DNA of 64,000 nt from Phytophthora sp. 'mugwort' (GCA_033558025.1 JAUCEF010000012.1:1984001-2048000), one strand, 5' to 3'. Counted from the first letter of the stretch, positions 1-11,149 are shown. Numbers and translations: made by a program. Notes: generated by a model not told the origin, from the letters alone.

Positions 1-1020
1 TGTGATGCAGTCCCACGAGGAATAGCGTGATTGAGGGGATCGCGGCGAGTTGGTCACTACGATGACGGATCGGAAGAAGGATCTATGGGAAGGCCACAGA
101 TCGGAGGAAATGGGATGTATATGTGAAGTTATGTATATTTGTGCAAGCTCGAAGAGATGAAAATGAGATCTAGGTGGATCCGAGTTCCGGTAACGAGTAG
201 TCCGGCCTAAATAGGCGGATTAAAGAGTGTGACCGAAGTGGGGCCGCTGTACGGCGACGACTTCAGACAGGGGGCGGTTGTGGAGAAGCGTCGAGTAAGA
301 ATATCAGACCCCGTGGCAACGAGCCGGATCCGCGAGATAGGTGGAGGAGATCAGCAAGAGGACAACTGACAGGGGGCGGAAAGCGAGGTTGACGGCGACC
401 CAGGTTGGATGGCGATTATGCAAAGGACGAAGATCAGGTGAAGGACGAAACTTACCGGCGATTGGCAGATCGTGACCGATCTACGCTGTATATGACCATA
501 GTCACTCACTCACGGTCCTCGATCACGGCTGATCTTAGACCAGATCCGGACAAGGGATGAAGATCAAGACCGGCGACATGCGGATCGGACTACACGGCCG
601 ATCGGCCCAGATTGTATCGGCGCTGGACATCAAGATTGTAGTCAAGGGGCGTGGATCAAGACCGATCGGTGACATGCAAATCGTAGCCGACCTGGATCGA
701 CTCTGATCGGTATTCAGCGGACCGTAATCGATCAAGATCAGATCAGCCCTGATCGGATCGGACACGCTTTCTGGCGGATCGGCATACAAGTTCGGACATA
801 CGGGATCGGGCAGATCGGATCGACTTTGCAACCGAGATCGAGCCGATCGATAGGGGGATCTGGCAGATAGGGCCGATCGGTATTCGCCGATCGGCATACG
901 GGTTCCGGCTTCCTCGATCTGGTAGATCGGTATACGCATTCTGACACACGCGATCTGGTAGATCGGAATACATGTTCGGACATCTGCGATGTGGCAGATC
1001 GGGATTCGATCAGCAATCAT
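1..1020. repeat. GATC-rich degenerate repeat region
   Basis: The tetramer GATC occurs roughly 40 times by hand count, where about four are expected in random sequence of this length. Most copies sit in GATCGG, CAGATC or GGATCC contexts. Long open frames here are repetitive low-complexity peptides (IPIYQI-like units) in several frames at once, which is what a repeat gives, so I call no gene. It may be the end of a degenerate retroelement related to the GATC-rich stretch at 59.4-64 kb. Confidence 0.6.
777..996. repeat. 36-bp imperfect tandem repeat
   Basis: Four units of exactly 36 bp start with GATCGG at 777, 889, 925 and 961; the last three are head to tail. Each unit has a second GATC-type core near its end (GATCTGGTA, GATGTGGCA or GATCGGGCA). 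The 12-residue period in the translations is a by-product of the 36-bp unit. Confidence 0.7.
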
Positions 1021-1780
1021 CCTCGGGGATGGGCAAGTTTGAAGACGGTACGTGTTGAGTGGTTGGAGAAGGGCCAGATTCAGGAGATCTAGATGGTACG
1101 AGATAGGGTTCAGGATGGGAGGATAGGACAAGAAATGGATAAACGACAATCAGACTCGAATTTGTATTGGACGACTTAAGTGAAGTACCACAAGAAGGGG
1201 GATCTACATTGGCCCTCCGAGATGTTAACTAGTCTAAGGTAACCGATGTAACGTCGCGGTGAGAGGATCGGATCATATATTGGCCAGTTTCCCCCACGCT
1301 AGCGAACTTTTGCCACATGCCTCGATCGATCGGCATTCAGTGCGTGGCCGACGATCGCTTCGACTCTCAACTCGCAGATCCCGCTAAAGTAAGCGGCAAG
1401 AAACCAAGGAAAGGAAAGGAACAACGCCACCCGGTAACCTCGGTCTCGGATCAAGTCCAGGCCGCCGATCGAAGCGTCGACTACCTCAGATCGGAACCAA
1501 TATCGGCAGCAGAGCGAAGACTTCCGCGCTGCTTCACACATCCCCGCGTCTCACCAGGACGTTCGAGACCTTACATCGCACTCTGCAAATTCCTCGGGAA
1601 CCGGAACGAGGATTGGCCACAGAGGAACCCAGCTCGCCCTGCAAGCGGATCTGTTGAGCCATTCTGATCGAAGCAGGCGTTACAGCGACGCCGGCAGTAT
1701 GGAATCAACGCCTCCACCGGAAAGGGGGGGGGATCACAACCTCCTGGGGCCACGGGCAGCGGCACAAGCATGAACGGAGA
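1021..1780. other. No gene seen
   Basis: The stretch between the GATC-rich repeat and the first recognisable LINE coding sequence. Short open frames on both strands overlap one another and show no motif. It may include the LINE 5' untranslated region. Confidence 0.4.
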
Positions 1781-3755
1781 ATGAACGGAGACGAGTGCCG
1801 TTCCCCGTCCGACGGAACCCTACGACCACCCGTAGCCACGGAAAGGCTTGGTGGTCCACACCAACTTCGATCGAACATACATAATACCACGGAGCCTTCA
1901 ACCTCGCAAATGACGACACCATCGGACGCATATGGGGGGGGGCAAGAAGAGCTAAGTACGGAGTCAACAAGATTCACAGCGCGTGGGCACGCCACTGACA
2001 TCAGCCAATCACACATTGTTGGACGCAGCTACGCTGCAGCTGTGAAGACGACTAGGAGGCCAGGGCGTTGCTGCGACGGAGCGACAGATACCACAACCCA
2101 AAACGATTGCTGGTAGTTGACGACCAAGAGAAGCAGCTAATCCTGGCTACACTGGGCAAGGACTGGACGGCAGACACGGAATCGGAAGTAACAACGGACG
2201 TGGCAACGCTACGACACATAGCAATGGAGGAGTCGGAAGTGCATCAAGACAGCGCGTTGAGAAAGTGGACCGAGCAGGAAACCAAGGCACTATTGGCGTA
2301 CCTCAACGGAACTCTGGAACTGCCACACGCACCAAATTTTCTCAAGGCTACCATGCCGCTGTTGCAGTGTAGTCATGCTTGAGCAATTTTACGAAGCACA
2401 TGTGGAGATTACTTTGACCATGGATGTGTCCATGGGCTAAACTCCGCCGCAACATGACTCACCTGAAGCTATTCGCACAATTATGCGAAGCGAATGGAGA
2501 CTCGGCCAAGGGCAAAGCAATGATTGATCGCATGCTGGATGATGTGAAGATGCTACACTTTGACGGGATCCACACGCTGAGTTTGTCTTCAATTCACGCC
2601 GCGTGAAAACATCTAGAAAAAGGTCTAGCATTCCGACTGCAAGGTGTGTGCATCGAACTGGAGGACACGGAAGGATTCCTAGACACGGGGAGCTTTAGGG
2701 CAGGCATAGTTACGCAGACAATACGCGGTACGGATCTATGGCATGGAAACACTAAGGCTAGTGGCAACAGTAGCGGCGCTTGGAAATCTGCCCGGGATAC
2801 AGATAGAGGATGCGGAGAGACCGAGACTGGACTCCATAGAGGTAGTGGATAACAGGTATGTTACAATCAGATTCATCGGCATCGACTGCCCAGCGGCACT
2901 CCGAGGGGTGACTAAAATCCAGATGTCCGGCCATCCGCTCACCATCCACCATCACCTGATTCACGTGAGACTTCCGTGCGCGAGGTGCTATGCTCTTACC
3001 ACACCACAGGCTTCTGCAAGACACAGCAAGCGCAGGTACCGCGGTTGCAAGCAAAAATGAACAGGACATACGCGGGCCATCTGGCTAAGTACACTGTCGG
3101 TGCTGCGGTCCAGTACACAGCCGATGAGGACAGCTTGGGAACTTTCTTGGCAAACCTTCAAAAGGAAGGGGCAGAGGAGATAGCATGCGATAACCACGGT
3201 GCCAAGGGCACTACATTGGAGGCGGACACAGCAGCAGCGCCGCCTTTCAGAAATCACCAGGAAACGACAGGGACGGTGTCTGAAAGCGAGGGGGCCACCC
3301 AGACAGGAAACACCAACGCACAAGGAACAGGCACGAAGCACGAGGCAGATGCGGAGGGATTTACAACGGTGACAAGAATGAACTCCGGCCGGAAGGTTGA
3401 TGTTCGAGGCGTAGCGGCAACAGCGCGGCAGCGGACGGCTCCCCACAGCTCAGCGATGGCGGATGCACTGCTGTTGCCTATTATTATTTCAAAGAGCGCG
3501 AGTAGGAAGGTCCACCGGCCACACGAAGGAACAGGGAGTGTGAGCCACCAAGAAGGCGAACACCGGTGGACACGGCCGAAAAAACAGGGGACAAAGTCCC
3601 CAGGTTTTACCAAGTTTACCCGAGATAGAGTTTTAGGTCGATATGCCGCTTTAGTTGATGGTGCGGAGGACAGCGATGAGGAATGGAATGCGAGTGAGGC
3701 GGATGAGGCACCGTACGCTTACACGGAGTCACGGGGAGAACAACTTGCGGCATGA
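1781..3755 (+). pseudogene. LINE ORF1 (gag-like RNA-binding protein), broken
   Basis: The first ORF of a non-LTR retrotransposon, read in pieces in different frames. The N-terminal piece ends in a GRSYAAAVK-type stretch typical of oomycete LINE ORF1 proteins. The middle piece (about 2743-3060) has a histidine-rich HHH segment followed by cysteines (CARCYA), like a degenerate zinc knuckle. The last piece (2976-3755, 259 codons) is basic, then acidic near its end (EDSDEE). In LINEs this protein coats the RNA and carries it into the nucleus. Several frame changes and stops between 2100 and 3000 show that it is dead. The assignment rests on position before a clear LINE reverse transcriptase and on general character. 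Confidence 0.5.
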
Positions 3756-4067
3756 GGGATTACCGCAGCGGACGAGCGCGAAAAGGGATTGAGGAAGACG
3801 ATGTAATATCCAGGTATGTGGGCTCGTCAGCTCCATCGCAAACTCAATCTCCAGCGCTTACATCAGGATCGGAATTCCCATTCTCTTTAGCATCGGAACA
3901 GGATGAAATGCCCACTGATTAGACCTCGAAGAACAAAAGACCACACCATCACAAGCGGGGGCGGAGGCTATCGACATGGACACTGCCATGGGCGGGATTG
4001 AGGAACGCTTTCCCACAGACTCACACAACAACTGAGTCAGGAGGGCTTTGCACTGGAGCAGACAGTA

Positions 4068-4189
4068 GTGGCACCGGGACTGCCAGAACAACTACCAGTG
4101 TTCATCAAGTCCTTCGGCGGGTCTTTGATCACAGTACCGGCTAATGGACAGTGTGCGTACGCGGCACTGCACGCGACCACATCCTATGC
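4068..4189 (+). pseudogene. LINE ORF2 N-terminus: OTU-like domain, first part
   Basis: The translation contains VPANGQCAYAALHATTS, which resembles the catalytic D-G-x-C block of OTU cysteine proteases (family known for deubiquitination), with N in place of the usual D. It is cut at 4189 by a nested LINE fragment and resumes in the same phase at 5196. Domains of this kind occur in some non-LTR elements upstream of the reverse transcriptase; a role in protecting or processing element proteins is inference. Confidence 0.5.
4174..4189. repeat. Left 16-bp target site duplication
   Basis: CGACCACATCCTATGC is repeated exactly at 5196-5211. The two copies flank a LINE fragment in opposite orientation, as target-primed reverse transcription produces. 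Confidence 0.85.
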
Positions 4190-5195
4190 AAGAGAGAGAG
4201 GGGGGGGGGGGAGACTGTTCTATTTGGTCATATTAACTACTAAATGTCTGGAATATCCTTAGCCTGGTTAGCGACGCCGGTTCCTCGTGCGAGTCCGGTG
4301 GTTGTACGGGGCTTGTCCCTTTCGGCGACTTCTCTTTGGGTGGTTCTGCTAACGCTGCTGAGCACAGCAGTATTCTCGTCCCCTGTATTATTGTTTCAGG
4401 TCTTCTGCGTTCCCTCTTGTCTAGTGCCTGTATTTGCCACAATCCTGTCGTCCAGAAATCCTGCCGCTCTCCTCAATTGTGCCCGTTTCCTGCTGAAAGA
4501 CCACCCTGTTCCTTTGTATCCATAATCCCGTGATGCACACACTGCTCAAGATGTGCCACAGTCGCTTCCATTCTCCTGCAAACTGCTCCTCTGTGTCTGG
4601 GTAGTCTACTTTCAATCTTGCTTTGTTGACAACGACAGTTGGCGCTGTCCCGTTGGCGCAATTGCTGATGAATCGCTCCAAGTTTCCTAATTCCCATCTT
4701 TCGCCCGTCCAGTGGCAAATGCGCTTTTGCCAGCATACTTACGCACTTGGACATTCCCAGAATATATGTCCCATTGTTTCCTTGGTCCCACGGCAGTACG
4801 CCAACTCCCTACAGCTGTTGTCCCGTTCTCTGCCTCATATAACAGGTTCAGTTGCCTGGTGGCTCCTCGATACCCGACCCAGACTTGATACTCAGTGAGC
4901 GCATTATTGTGCTTGCTTTGGGGTCTGCTGCATTGCAGCTGCCTGCCATCTACTCATTTTGGCTGCCCTTGCCAGTTTCTCCAATAGCCCGTCCATTTTG
5001 ATTCATTCTCCCTCGTACTTCCGGAACGGTTGCTTCTTGAGCACTTTCCAGACATGCTTGTTCGCGATCGCATCAGGTACCCTCCAAGGGAACCTGTGGA
5101 TGAGAGGATCCGCATAGAACACAATGCTTCTTCCTCCTCGAACCGTTGCAGCTTGTGCCGGTCGTTCCTTATTGTTGCGTCACCTCTATCAGCAA
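4190..5195 (-). mobile_element. 5'-truncated LINE fragment nested in the older LINE
   Basis: An insertion of 1006 bp between perfect 16-bp target duplications. On the minus strand it encodes the end of a LINE ORF2: a zf-RVT-like segment with KETMGHIFWECPSA (near 4800-4735) followed by WHILSSVCITGLWIQRNRVVF (4681-4421), both typical of the region after the reverse transcriptase. The 3' end (left side) finishes in a C/CT-rich simple tract at about 4190-4212 instead of a poly-A tail. Upstream parts are missing, as usual for incomplete reverse transcription. It belongs to a different LINE family from the host LINE. Confidence 0.75.
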
Positions 5196-5211
5196 CGACC
5201 ACATCCTATGC
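5196..5211. repeat. Right 16-bp target site duplication
   Basis: Exact copy of 4174-4189. Beyond it the interrupted OTU-like frame continues. Confidence 0.85.
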
Positions 5212-5400
5212 GGAAGGAGGGCGCCTCCGATTCACGAGTGATGTAGTCCGCAACGTCAACATCATCAAGCGCATCATTTATACTCTGGTGATGAGTAACC
5301 TCGCCAAGGATGTGGAGTGTGAGGTCGTGCTAAACACTGCATATCCAACCTCTCCTGCCTCATCGCTAGCCGGGGTATAAACGCAACAAACAAAACCCAC
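5196..5400 (+). pseudogene. LINE ORF2 N-terminus: OTU-like domain, second part
   Basis: Continues TTSYA from the left side of the nested insertion and goes on with GGRLRFTSDVVRNVNIIK. The reading phase on the two sides matches when one target duplication is removed. The frame closes near 5380. I see no AP-endonuclease motifs between here and the RT linker at 5459, so that domain is either absent from this family or deleted. Confidence 0.5.
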
Positions 5401-5458
5401 CTACAGATACACATTACCGACAGGGGAAGAAGCAACAGCATGATTAGACTGATGGTAC

Positions 5459-6937
5459 GTGTCGGCGCCACAACCTAATGGCATGGGTAGCTGCAGTGAA
5501 CGTAACCCACCCCGGTACCAAGCGGACCACCAAGCGGTGCGCATACACCTGAGGAGACCTGACGACCCACTGCGTATTCGCAAACCTGCCAGAGTATATC
5601 TACCGCCTTCACAAGCGAAGGCGGAGGTGACATCGGTAATTATCGATCGGCATCAGGACTTCCGGGAGAAGCTACCAACGCTACTGATGCAGGGGGCGAC
5701 AGTGACGGCTCATGCGTGGGATGGGCTCAAGGAAACGATAAGGAAGGAGGCGCGACTGGCAATCAAGCACAAGAGGAAAAGTGCTAGGGCGACCTACAAA
5801 CAGAGAATCAGAAGGCTGCGGCGACGGGAACGACGGCTACAGGATATCGCGAGGGGTAGCATGATCTCGGTGGACACGATGGCAGACCTCATGGTCACTC
5901 TTACCTTGACGGAGGGTGAAGGGGCCACCCCATTGCAGTGAGTGCGCAACGCGATAACGGACTGTATACGGGCGAGGGCGGCATCGCAACGCCGCAACTT
6001 GTTCCGTGCCGGCGGACACCAGCCGGGTAAATCGTCGAAGCAGTTCTTCAGAAGGGTACATACTATATTTGGGGACAACGAGATACACAAGATCGACGCA
6101 GCCATCAGAACGAACGCTCGTGGTGTACACGACAGGGCGGACACATTGGCTGACGCATGGACTCCATTATTTCAACAGGAGCAATCCACTATGGCGGATA
6201 GACAAGCGGTGCTGGAATGGTTGGGTGACCCCGGCCAATACGATACAATCCTGGAGGACTTACACGCACCGTTTAAGAGAATGAAGTGGCAGCTGCCATC
6301 GGAGCTTCCAAGCCTGGAAAGGCTTGCGGGCCTGACAGATTGGGCAACGACTGGTATCGTGACTTCTCGGCGCAGCTCATTCTCCTGCTCACGCAAATTT
6401 TTAATTGCTGGTACCAGGCCGGGACCTCTCCCTCTTCCTTTCTGGAGGCAGTTAGTTTTTTCTGCTTAAAAAAGGGTGGAGAAGCTACGGACCCCCTCAA
6501 TTTCCGTCCTTTGGCGCTACTCGACACGGAACACAATATATTTACGCGCATAATGGCAACACGGATGGGCGTGAAGTTGGATCGGATAATTTACCCGAAC
6601 CAAAACGGTTTCGTGCCAGGGCGGACGATACATGCCACAGTTGATCTATTCAATGAGGCACAAGCAGCAGCGCAAGCAGGTCCAGACATGGCAGCAGCAC
6701 TTGCACTTCTGCTAGACTTCTGCAAAGCATATGACTCCGTGGACCGGAAGTTCATAAATGAAGTACTCACTTGGTTGGGATTTCCGACGGTATTTGTAGC
6801 TGCAATTAGGGCGATGCACGAAGGCACTAAGGTTCGTTTTCTCGCCAACGGGCATAAATCGAGATGGGTGAGAGTTGACGTGTGGTATTAGGCAAGGATG
6901 CCCGCTAGCCCCGCTGATTTTCATTCTGGTAGTCATC
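5459..6937 (+). pseudogene. LINE ORF2: linker and N-terminal half of reverse transcriptase
   Basis: The linker ORF (5459-5941) is basic and arginine-rich. From 5942 frames change several times. 6286-6891 encodes the RT fingers and palm: KACGPDRLGNDWY, then FRPLALLDTEHNI, QNGFVPGRTIHATVDLF, LDFCKAYDSVD (palm motif with the first catalytic Asp) and, after a frameshift near 6880, GIRQGCPLAPLIFILVV. The catalytic ADD box is missing on this side: the protein is interrupted at 6937 and resumes at 32083, 25 kb away. Reverse transcriptase copies the LINE RNA at the nicked target. Frameshifts and the insertion make it dead. Confidence 0.85.
6930..6937. repeat. 8-bp junction sequence TAGTCATC, left copy
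   Basis: Identical to 32083-32090. The LINE reverse transcriptase keeps its frame if exactly one copy is retained, and so does the virus polymerase on the other strand (GATGACTA). That makes it a shared crossover sequence better than a target duplication. Confidence 0.75.
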
Positions 6938-8790
6938 ACATTTGCAGCCACCGAGATATGTCGTAAGATACTTATCGTAGCTGGTACCAGCTGGTACATA
7001 GTTGCTAATATCGAGCATTTTCATGTTCGATGTAGCGATGCACATGTAGCTGGGTTCTTGATAACAGATTTGATGTTGTCAGTACCAATGATGGTGAATA
7101 AGTCGCTCTTAATCAAGTTGATATCGTATCGACCCGAATTGAAGCCGAATACTGGTATCTGATCAATCTGCTGTTTAAGTCTTCCGTAGTCGGACCTCTG
7201 CTTACCAAAGCCAAGGCTGCTATGGAAGTGAAAGAAGCTATCATACTTCCATTCTTTAATCCAACTCTCCACATCAGATATCTTGTACTTTTTACCAAGC
7301 TTGACGCCTGGAATTTCCATACCTGTCAGACCGTGGGCATTGATGATTTTTTGCAGAAGCGACTTATACTTATCGACATTGTACTGTTGGCTTCACCGAT
7401 ACATAACCAATGTATTTGAACATATCCATAAGCAACATCTTTGGATCGTCATTTACAAACAGCGCACCTCCTCGGTTAAGCTATCAGCTACGGATACAGA
7501 CACCGGAATGTGTTCGTTCGTGAAGACAGTATTCTCCCCGTGTTGAGTCGCCGTAGGCTTAAGGATTGCCTCAAAGTCATAAACAATGAAGTGGTCGATG
7601 TACTGGTTAGCATCCTTAACGGAATACTTTGTAAACAGTGATCGAATCGCGTTAGGAGCTGGCTTGTAGATAGTTGGCTCAGCGGGGAAGCTCTCAATAT
7701 TAACAAGCTCGCACTGATTTTTCTTGTGATTTTTAAATCTTTCACCACTCACGAAAATCATTTCACACTTGGGGCACTAATACTTAGAGTGAAGCATATC
7801 GATGCTCCTGATGTAGAGAGCGTGATTCTCGTGTGATAGAATATCCATCGCTTCATACCCCTTGTCCGACCTACGAATGTATTCCACATTTCCGGTAGCT
7901 ACATCCATGCTATATACGTTGATACCGAGTTGGAAGCAGTCCTCACTCTCATCGAGCTGTAGTAGGTCAATAGGCTTGAAGCTTCTAAATAGGCTCAACG
8001 TATAATTAACCCCCTTGAAAAGATCAGTAGCGCTTGAATGCCTCCTTCACTCGAGCCTGAATTCTGCGAGGATCCTTCTTAGCGCTCTGGAATGTGTGCC
8101 AGGCGATGCAGTGGAAGACGCACTTGTTGTTGGTCTTAGGGAAGTTGATTACATGCTTGTTTTCGCGGATAACCTTAGGAATAACAGCATCGCTATCCCC
8201 AAGAGCATGGTCGCGATGATAGACAAAAATCTTGAATGCAGTGATCGCCTTAAGCTTATATCCGGAGCTGGGGTAGTTCAGCTTGTCAGCCAACTCCATA
8301 GACCGAATTTCCGAAATCACCTTCTTTCGAATATCCGCCTTGCTGTTGATTGCGACAGGCTTATTGAATACATAAGTGTTAGCGAGATTTGGGTAGAAGT
8401 AGCGAGTGTCATCAGGATCAGTCTTGTTCACAAGTTCGTACCCAAGAGCAATATTACCTTAAAAGCACTTGCCTGGGTCGAAAGAACGTTCTCGAGCTTA
8501 TCGTAGAAATCAGTAGCCTCGATACCCTCATATAGGTGTGATTCCATGTGATTACCAGTGTAAAAACGGTACCTGGGATCAGCCTTATAGTCAGGCGACA
8601 TATGCTTCTCAAGGGTTTCAACTGAAACATTGTACTGCTTAGCCACCAATTTCTTGTTCATTGAACGTGAAATGTTGCTAACATATACCATCTTACCAGT
8701 TCTACCTCGAACCTTAACCCTGTAGCTGCAACCCCATTTGACAGCTTGGATATTTAATCTCTTTAATCCTGCGAGTTCGTATGCAAACAT
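6938..8790 (-). pseudogene. polB: Protein-primed family B DNA polymerase, N-terminal half
   Basis: This half would carry the region before and including the 3'-5' exonuclease. The start is the ATG at 8790. A zinc-finger-like CPKCEMIF...C block lies near 7780-7710, followed by IVYDFEAIL (Exo I, D-x-E) and FGFNSGRYDINLIKSDL (Exo II). The gene is broken: a 1-base frameshift near 8450, a stop after AFKRY at 8024 where the neighbouring frame continues, a TAG just before CPKC, and a frame change near 7450. The frame runs off the left edge of the block at the 8-mer and continues at 32082. Polymerases of this family replicate linear genomes from a terminal protein and are a Maverick hallmark. The total gene is about 1320 codons. 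Confidence 0.8.
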
Positions 8791-8885
8791 ATTGCCTATA
8801 TATCTTTGTCGATATTAATCTGGTGAGAATCGACTTTATAATTATCGGACCTTATATCAGGATCGACTTTATATTGGGGCTGACT

Positions 8886-9120
8886 TTATATCTGAGAAAA
8901 AAAATAATTAGTAAGTTCGCTTTGGTTAAGTTCGCTTTGGCTAAGTTCTGATTTACTTAAGTAATTCTTCTTCTTACGGGCACAAATTTCTTCGCGATTC
9001 TTCTCATCATATTCTCGCTGCTTAGCCAGTCGCGTTTCCCTTGTTTTTATGATAGTACCGCTTTTGAGCGGCTTTGATTCGCTCTTTGTTAAGTTCGTAT
9101 TGTTCAGGTGAGTACGTCAT
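8886..9120 (-). pseudogene. Small lysine/arginine-rich protein, one frameshift
   Basis: An ORF of about 77 codons from the ATG at 9120 to TAA at 8886-8888. The first part reads MTYSPEQYELNKERIKAAQK and the rest is a highly charged, probably helical stretch (REYDEKNREEICARKKKNY). It ends in three near-repeats of a five-residue SEL-containing unit. One extra G near 9050 breaks the frame. Short basic proteins of this style are common in large DNA viruses, but I recognise no family. An AATATAC motif lies just upstream of the start, as in other genes of the element. Confidence 0.5.
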
Positions 9121-9489
9121 CTTTGTATATTACTAACTTCATATTTATCAGGAATAAAATATTATAATAGAAGGCAAAGCTCCGCATTCATTACTTTTTA
9201 TGCCTACTTCGAAGCGTATTACTAATCTACATATCGCTTGCACCCCTGCGGTCTTACGGCGAACAGTATGCCTCGCTTTTCAAACAACTCCGGCATCCTT
9301 TGCCGCATTAAGCTTGTCGCTTGCTCTCTGCAATGAGGCCTTGGCTCCACATTTTTGTCAGCCTCCTCCAAACTTGAAAATCACCCGAAAGTCCGACGAC
9401 TACCGACCTTAAAAAGTGTGGACCACATCGTGTAATTTCTCGGTCAAAAAGCAACTCGGTCGAAAAGCAACCAGTGAGAAAGAGCAGCG
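9121..9489. other. Intergenic: virus AT-rich flank, then leader of the Uma2-type gene
   Basis: Sequence up to about 9190 is AT-rich like the virus genes. From there on the composition becomes balanced, like the Uma2-type gene that follows. The short frame at 9200-9412 has no features. The 60 bases before 9490 contain a partial repeat (AAGCAACTCGGTCG, then AAAGCAACC). Confidence 0.4.
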
Positions 9490-10377
9490 ATGGCGGACAA
9501 GCAAAAAACTCACGAAGACGTCCTTACGCGACTCATGCGCGACTTGGAAACGAAGGCGACTTTGTGCTACGTCAAGGACTATCCTGGAGTGGAGCTGAAG
9601 CAGTTGAATTATCACGTGAAGAAGCTCGGTCCACTGGTGAACCCCGTTTTTGGCGAGCAGCCGGCGTTCTTCATCGACGAAGGTCGCTTCATCCCCTTTC
9701 GAATGGTCGTATATGGCAACGAGAAGGTGGCAGCCAAGATTGCAGAGCTCCTTGGTGAGTGGTCAAAGTGGTCTGGAAAAGGAGGCAGAGTGACAACCTC
9801 GCAAGGGGCGTTCATTCTGGAGCAGCGTCCCGGAGGGCCCAACGTGAGAATGCCCGACGTGGCATACACACCGCGAGATGATGACAGGAATTTTTTTTTG
9901 ACTCGTGAACAGATGTGGACGTATCGTGGCGATCCCTTTGTTCCCACCTTTGTTGTTGAGATTGATAAGCTCTCTGGTCGAGGCTCTCAACGCAGCGCTC
10001 TTGATCGAAAGATGCGAAATGAATATTTCCAGCACGGCGTCCAGTTGGGTTGGCTGATCGACCCACGCCCAGACTTTCAGCGGATGTATGAGTACTATCT
10101 CGACGACAATGGAGACGTACAATGCTCTGACAACACTGCGTGGAGAGATCTTGACGGTGGCGACGTTCTTCCTGGTTTCACTCTTGTTAGCACTGATCTG
10201 GAGATGGTGTTGAACCAGGATTCGGGTTCGTCGTCAGAAGATGAAGTCGATTTTACTTGCCCAGAGCGAGGATGCAGAAAGCGATTCCGATCGCGCAGTT
10301 CATGGACTGCTCATGCTGAATGGCACCGTGCTGAGCGCTCTCGACAGAAGTTCTTAGCCAAGCGTGAGAACTCATAG
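9490..10377 (+). CDS. Uma2-like PD-(D/E)XK nuclease with C-terminal C2H2 zinc finger
   Basis: An intact 295-codon gene. The middle (about residues 70-215) matches the Uma2/DUF820 fold: MPDVAY (first Asp), FVVEID (Glu) and then DRKMRNEYFQHGVQLGWLIDP (Lys, followed by the usual G-V-x-L-x-W-L-I-D-P strand). After an acidic serine stretch (SGSSSEDEVD), a classical zinc finger follows: C-x4-C-x12-H-x3-H at about residues 257-279, with a basic tail. Uma2 proteins are predicted DNA nucleases. The finger suggests DNA targeting; this is inference. The gene lies inside the terminal repeats of the Maverick, between polB and the right terminus, so it looks like cargo. Its intactness and more balanced base composition contrast with its decayed neighbours, suggesting later capture or selection. 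Confidence 0.75.
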   Translation: MADKQKTHEDVLTRLMRDLETKATLCYVKDYPGVELKQLNYHVKKLGPLVNPVFGEQPAFFIDEGRFIPFRMVVYGNEKVAAKIAELLGEWSKWSGKGGRVTTSQGAFILEQRPGGPNVRMPDVAYTPRDDDRNFFLTREQMWTYRGDPFVPTFVVEIDKLSGRGSQRSALDRKMRNEYFQHGVQLGWLIDPRPDFQRMYEYYLDDNGDVQCSDNTAWRDLDGGDVLPGFTLVSTDLEMVLNQDSGSSSEDEVDFTCPERGCRKRFRSRSSWTAHAEWHRAERSRQKFLAKRENS

Positions 10378-10577
10378 TTATCCAGTGTGAACTCATAGCC
10401 ATCCAGTGTGGCAACTACGCTTCGACAAGTTCCTATCTAACCATATCGCAGAACTCAAAGCTTGCGATCTAAAGCATAGTTGGCGGCGCTGACTGATTTC
10501 TTATTCCTGATTGGTGGCTAAGAGAAGATAATAAAAAACTATCTATTGTTTTATCAATATAGTTTGAATGTTGTCGG

Positions 10578-10754
10578 TCGAGCGGTTCTAAAACTACCCT
10601 AAGATCCAAAAGACGTTGCTTTCACTCTAAGGTGGTCGAGAGGTAGCGCCGTCAAAATAGCACCTGGTCCGAAAGAAGGTTCCAGGATTGTTCTCGATGG
10701 TAAATTACGGAAAGTAAAAAAACTGCCGGCGTAATGTTCCAAGTATTACTACTG
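10578..10754. repeat. Maverick terminal inverted repeat, right terminus
   Basis: The reverse complement of this stretch matches 17794-17971 over about 177 bp, roughly 88 percent by eye. The outer end (at 10754) reads CAGTAGTAATACTTGGAAC when taken into the element. Similarity stops sharply outside 10754 and fades inside 10578. No target duplication is visible beside it. Confidence 0.8.
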
Positions 10755-11000
10755 ATGATGGCTCAGACGTGGGCGGCTTTTGGAGATTGTGTACAGGCGC
10801 TTTCGCGAAAGCGGCCACGATTGGTGAAGCGCTGGTCGGCTTCACAACTTCACGGTGTTCATACTTTGGGCACAGAATTGGTTGTCCGAAGCCTTCAGAA
10901 CCGACGGGAGTCCCGTAGAACGGCTGCATGCTCGCCGAACAATCTGGACAAGAGTGCGCACTTCCAACGAGTTTATCATAGCCATCGCAAGGGGTCTATG
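10755..11000 (+). pseudogene. Probable 3' fragment of the carboxylesterase gene
   Basis: Directly outside the right terminal repeat the translation starts MMAQTWAAF, resembling the late helix of type B carboxylesterases (M-x-x-x-W-x-x-F before the C-terminal part). The 5' portion of a carboxylesterase ends exactly at the other terminal repeat (17793). The frame degrades after about 60 bases, so only the start supports the call. If right, the virus sat inside this gene, with about 20-25 codons missing at the site. Confidence 0.45.
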
Positions 11001-11149
11001 TCGATGCGTTTCTCGAAGGCATTGCTACTTCTTGTTGCTTTCGCGTGGTTGCTGGCTGATGTAAAATTAAACGCTCTGGCTCCAATTTATGATAAATATT
11101 GGTCTATTTTCGAGAATTTGGGCTACCTTCGTATCGCAATTGCAGCTAC

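Larger units (their letters stand above)
6938..10754. mobile_element. Maverick/Polinton right arm (polB N-half to terminal repeat)
   Basis: One of two arms of a single virus-like element. It runs from the break inside polB to the terminal inverted repeat at 10578-10754 and contains the polymerase N-half, a small lysine-rich gene and the Uma2-type gene. The outer end of the element is at 10754; host sequence begins to its right. The other arm is 17794-32082. Confidence 0.7.

Noticed and set aside
535..1149. A 204-codon minus-strand gene
   Set aside because: Its peptide is a translation of the 36-bp GATC repeat, and overlapping frames give equally repetitive peptides.
9200..9412. A 70-codon gene before the Uma2-type gene
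   Set aside because: No motif, no start context, low-complexity composition; more likely leader or spacer.
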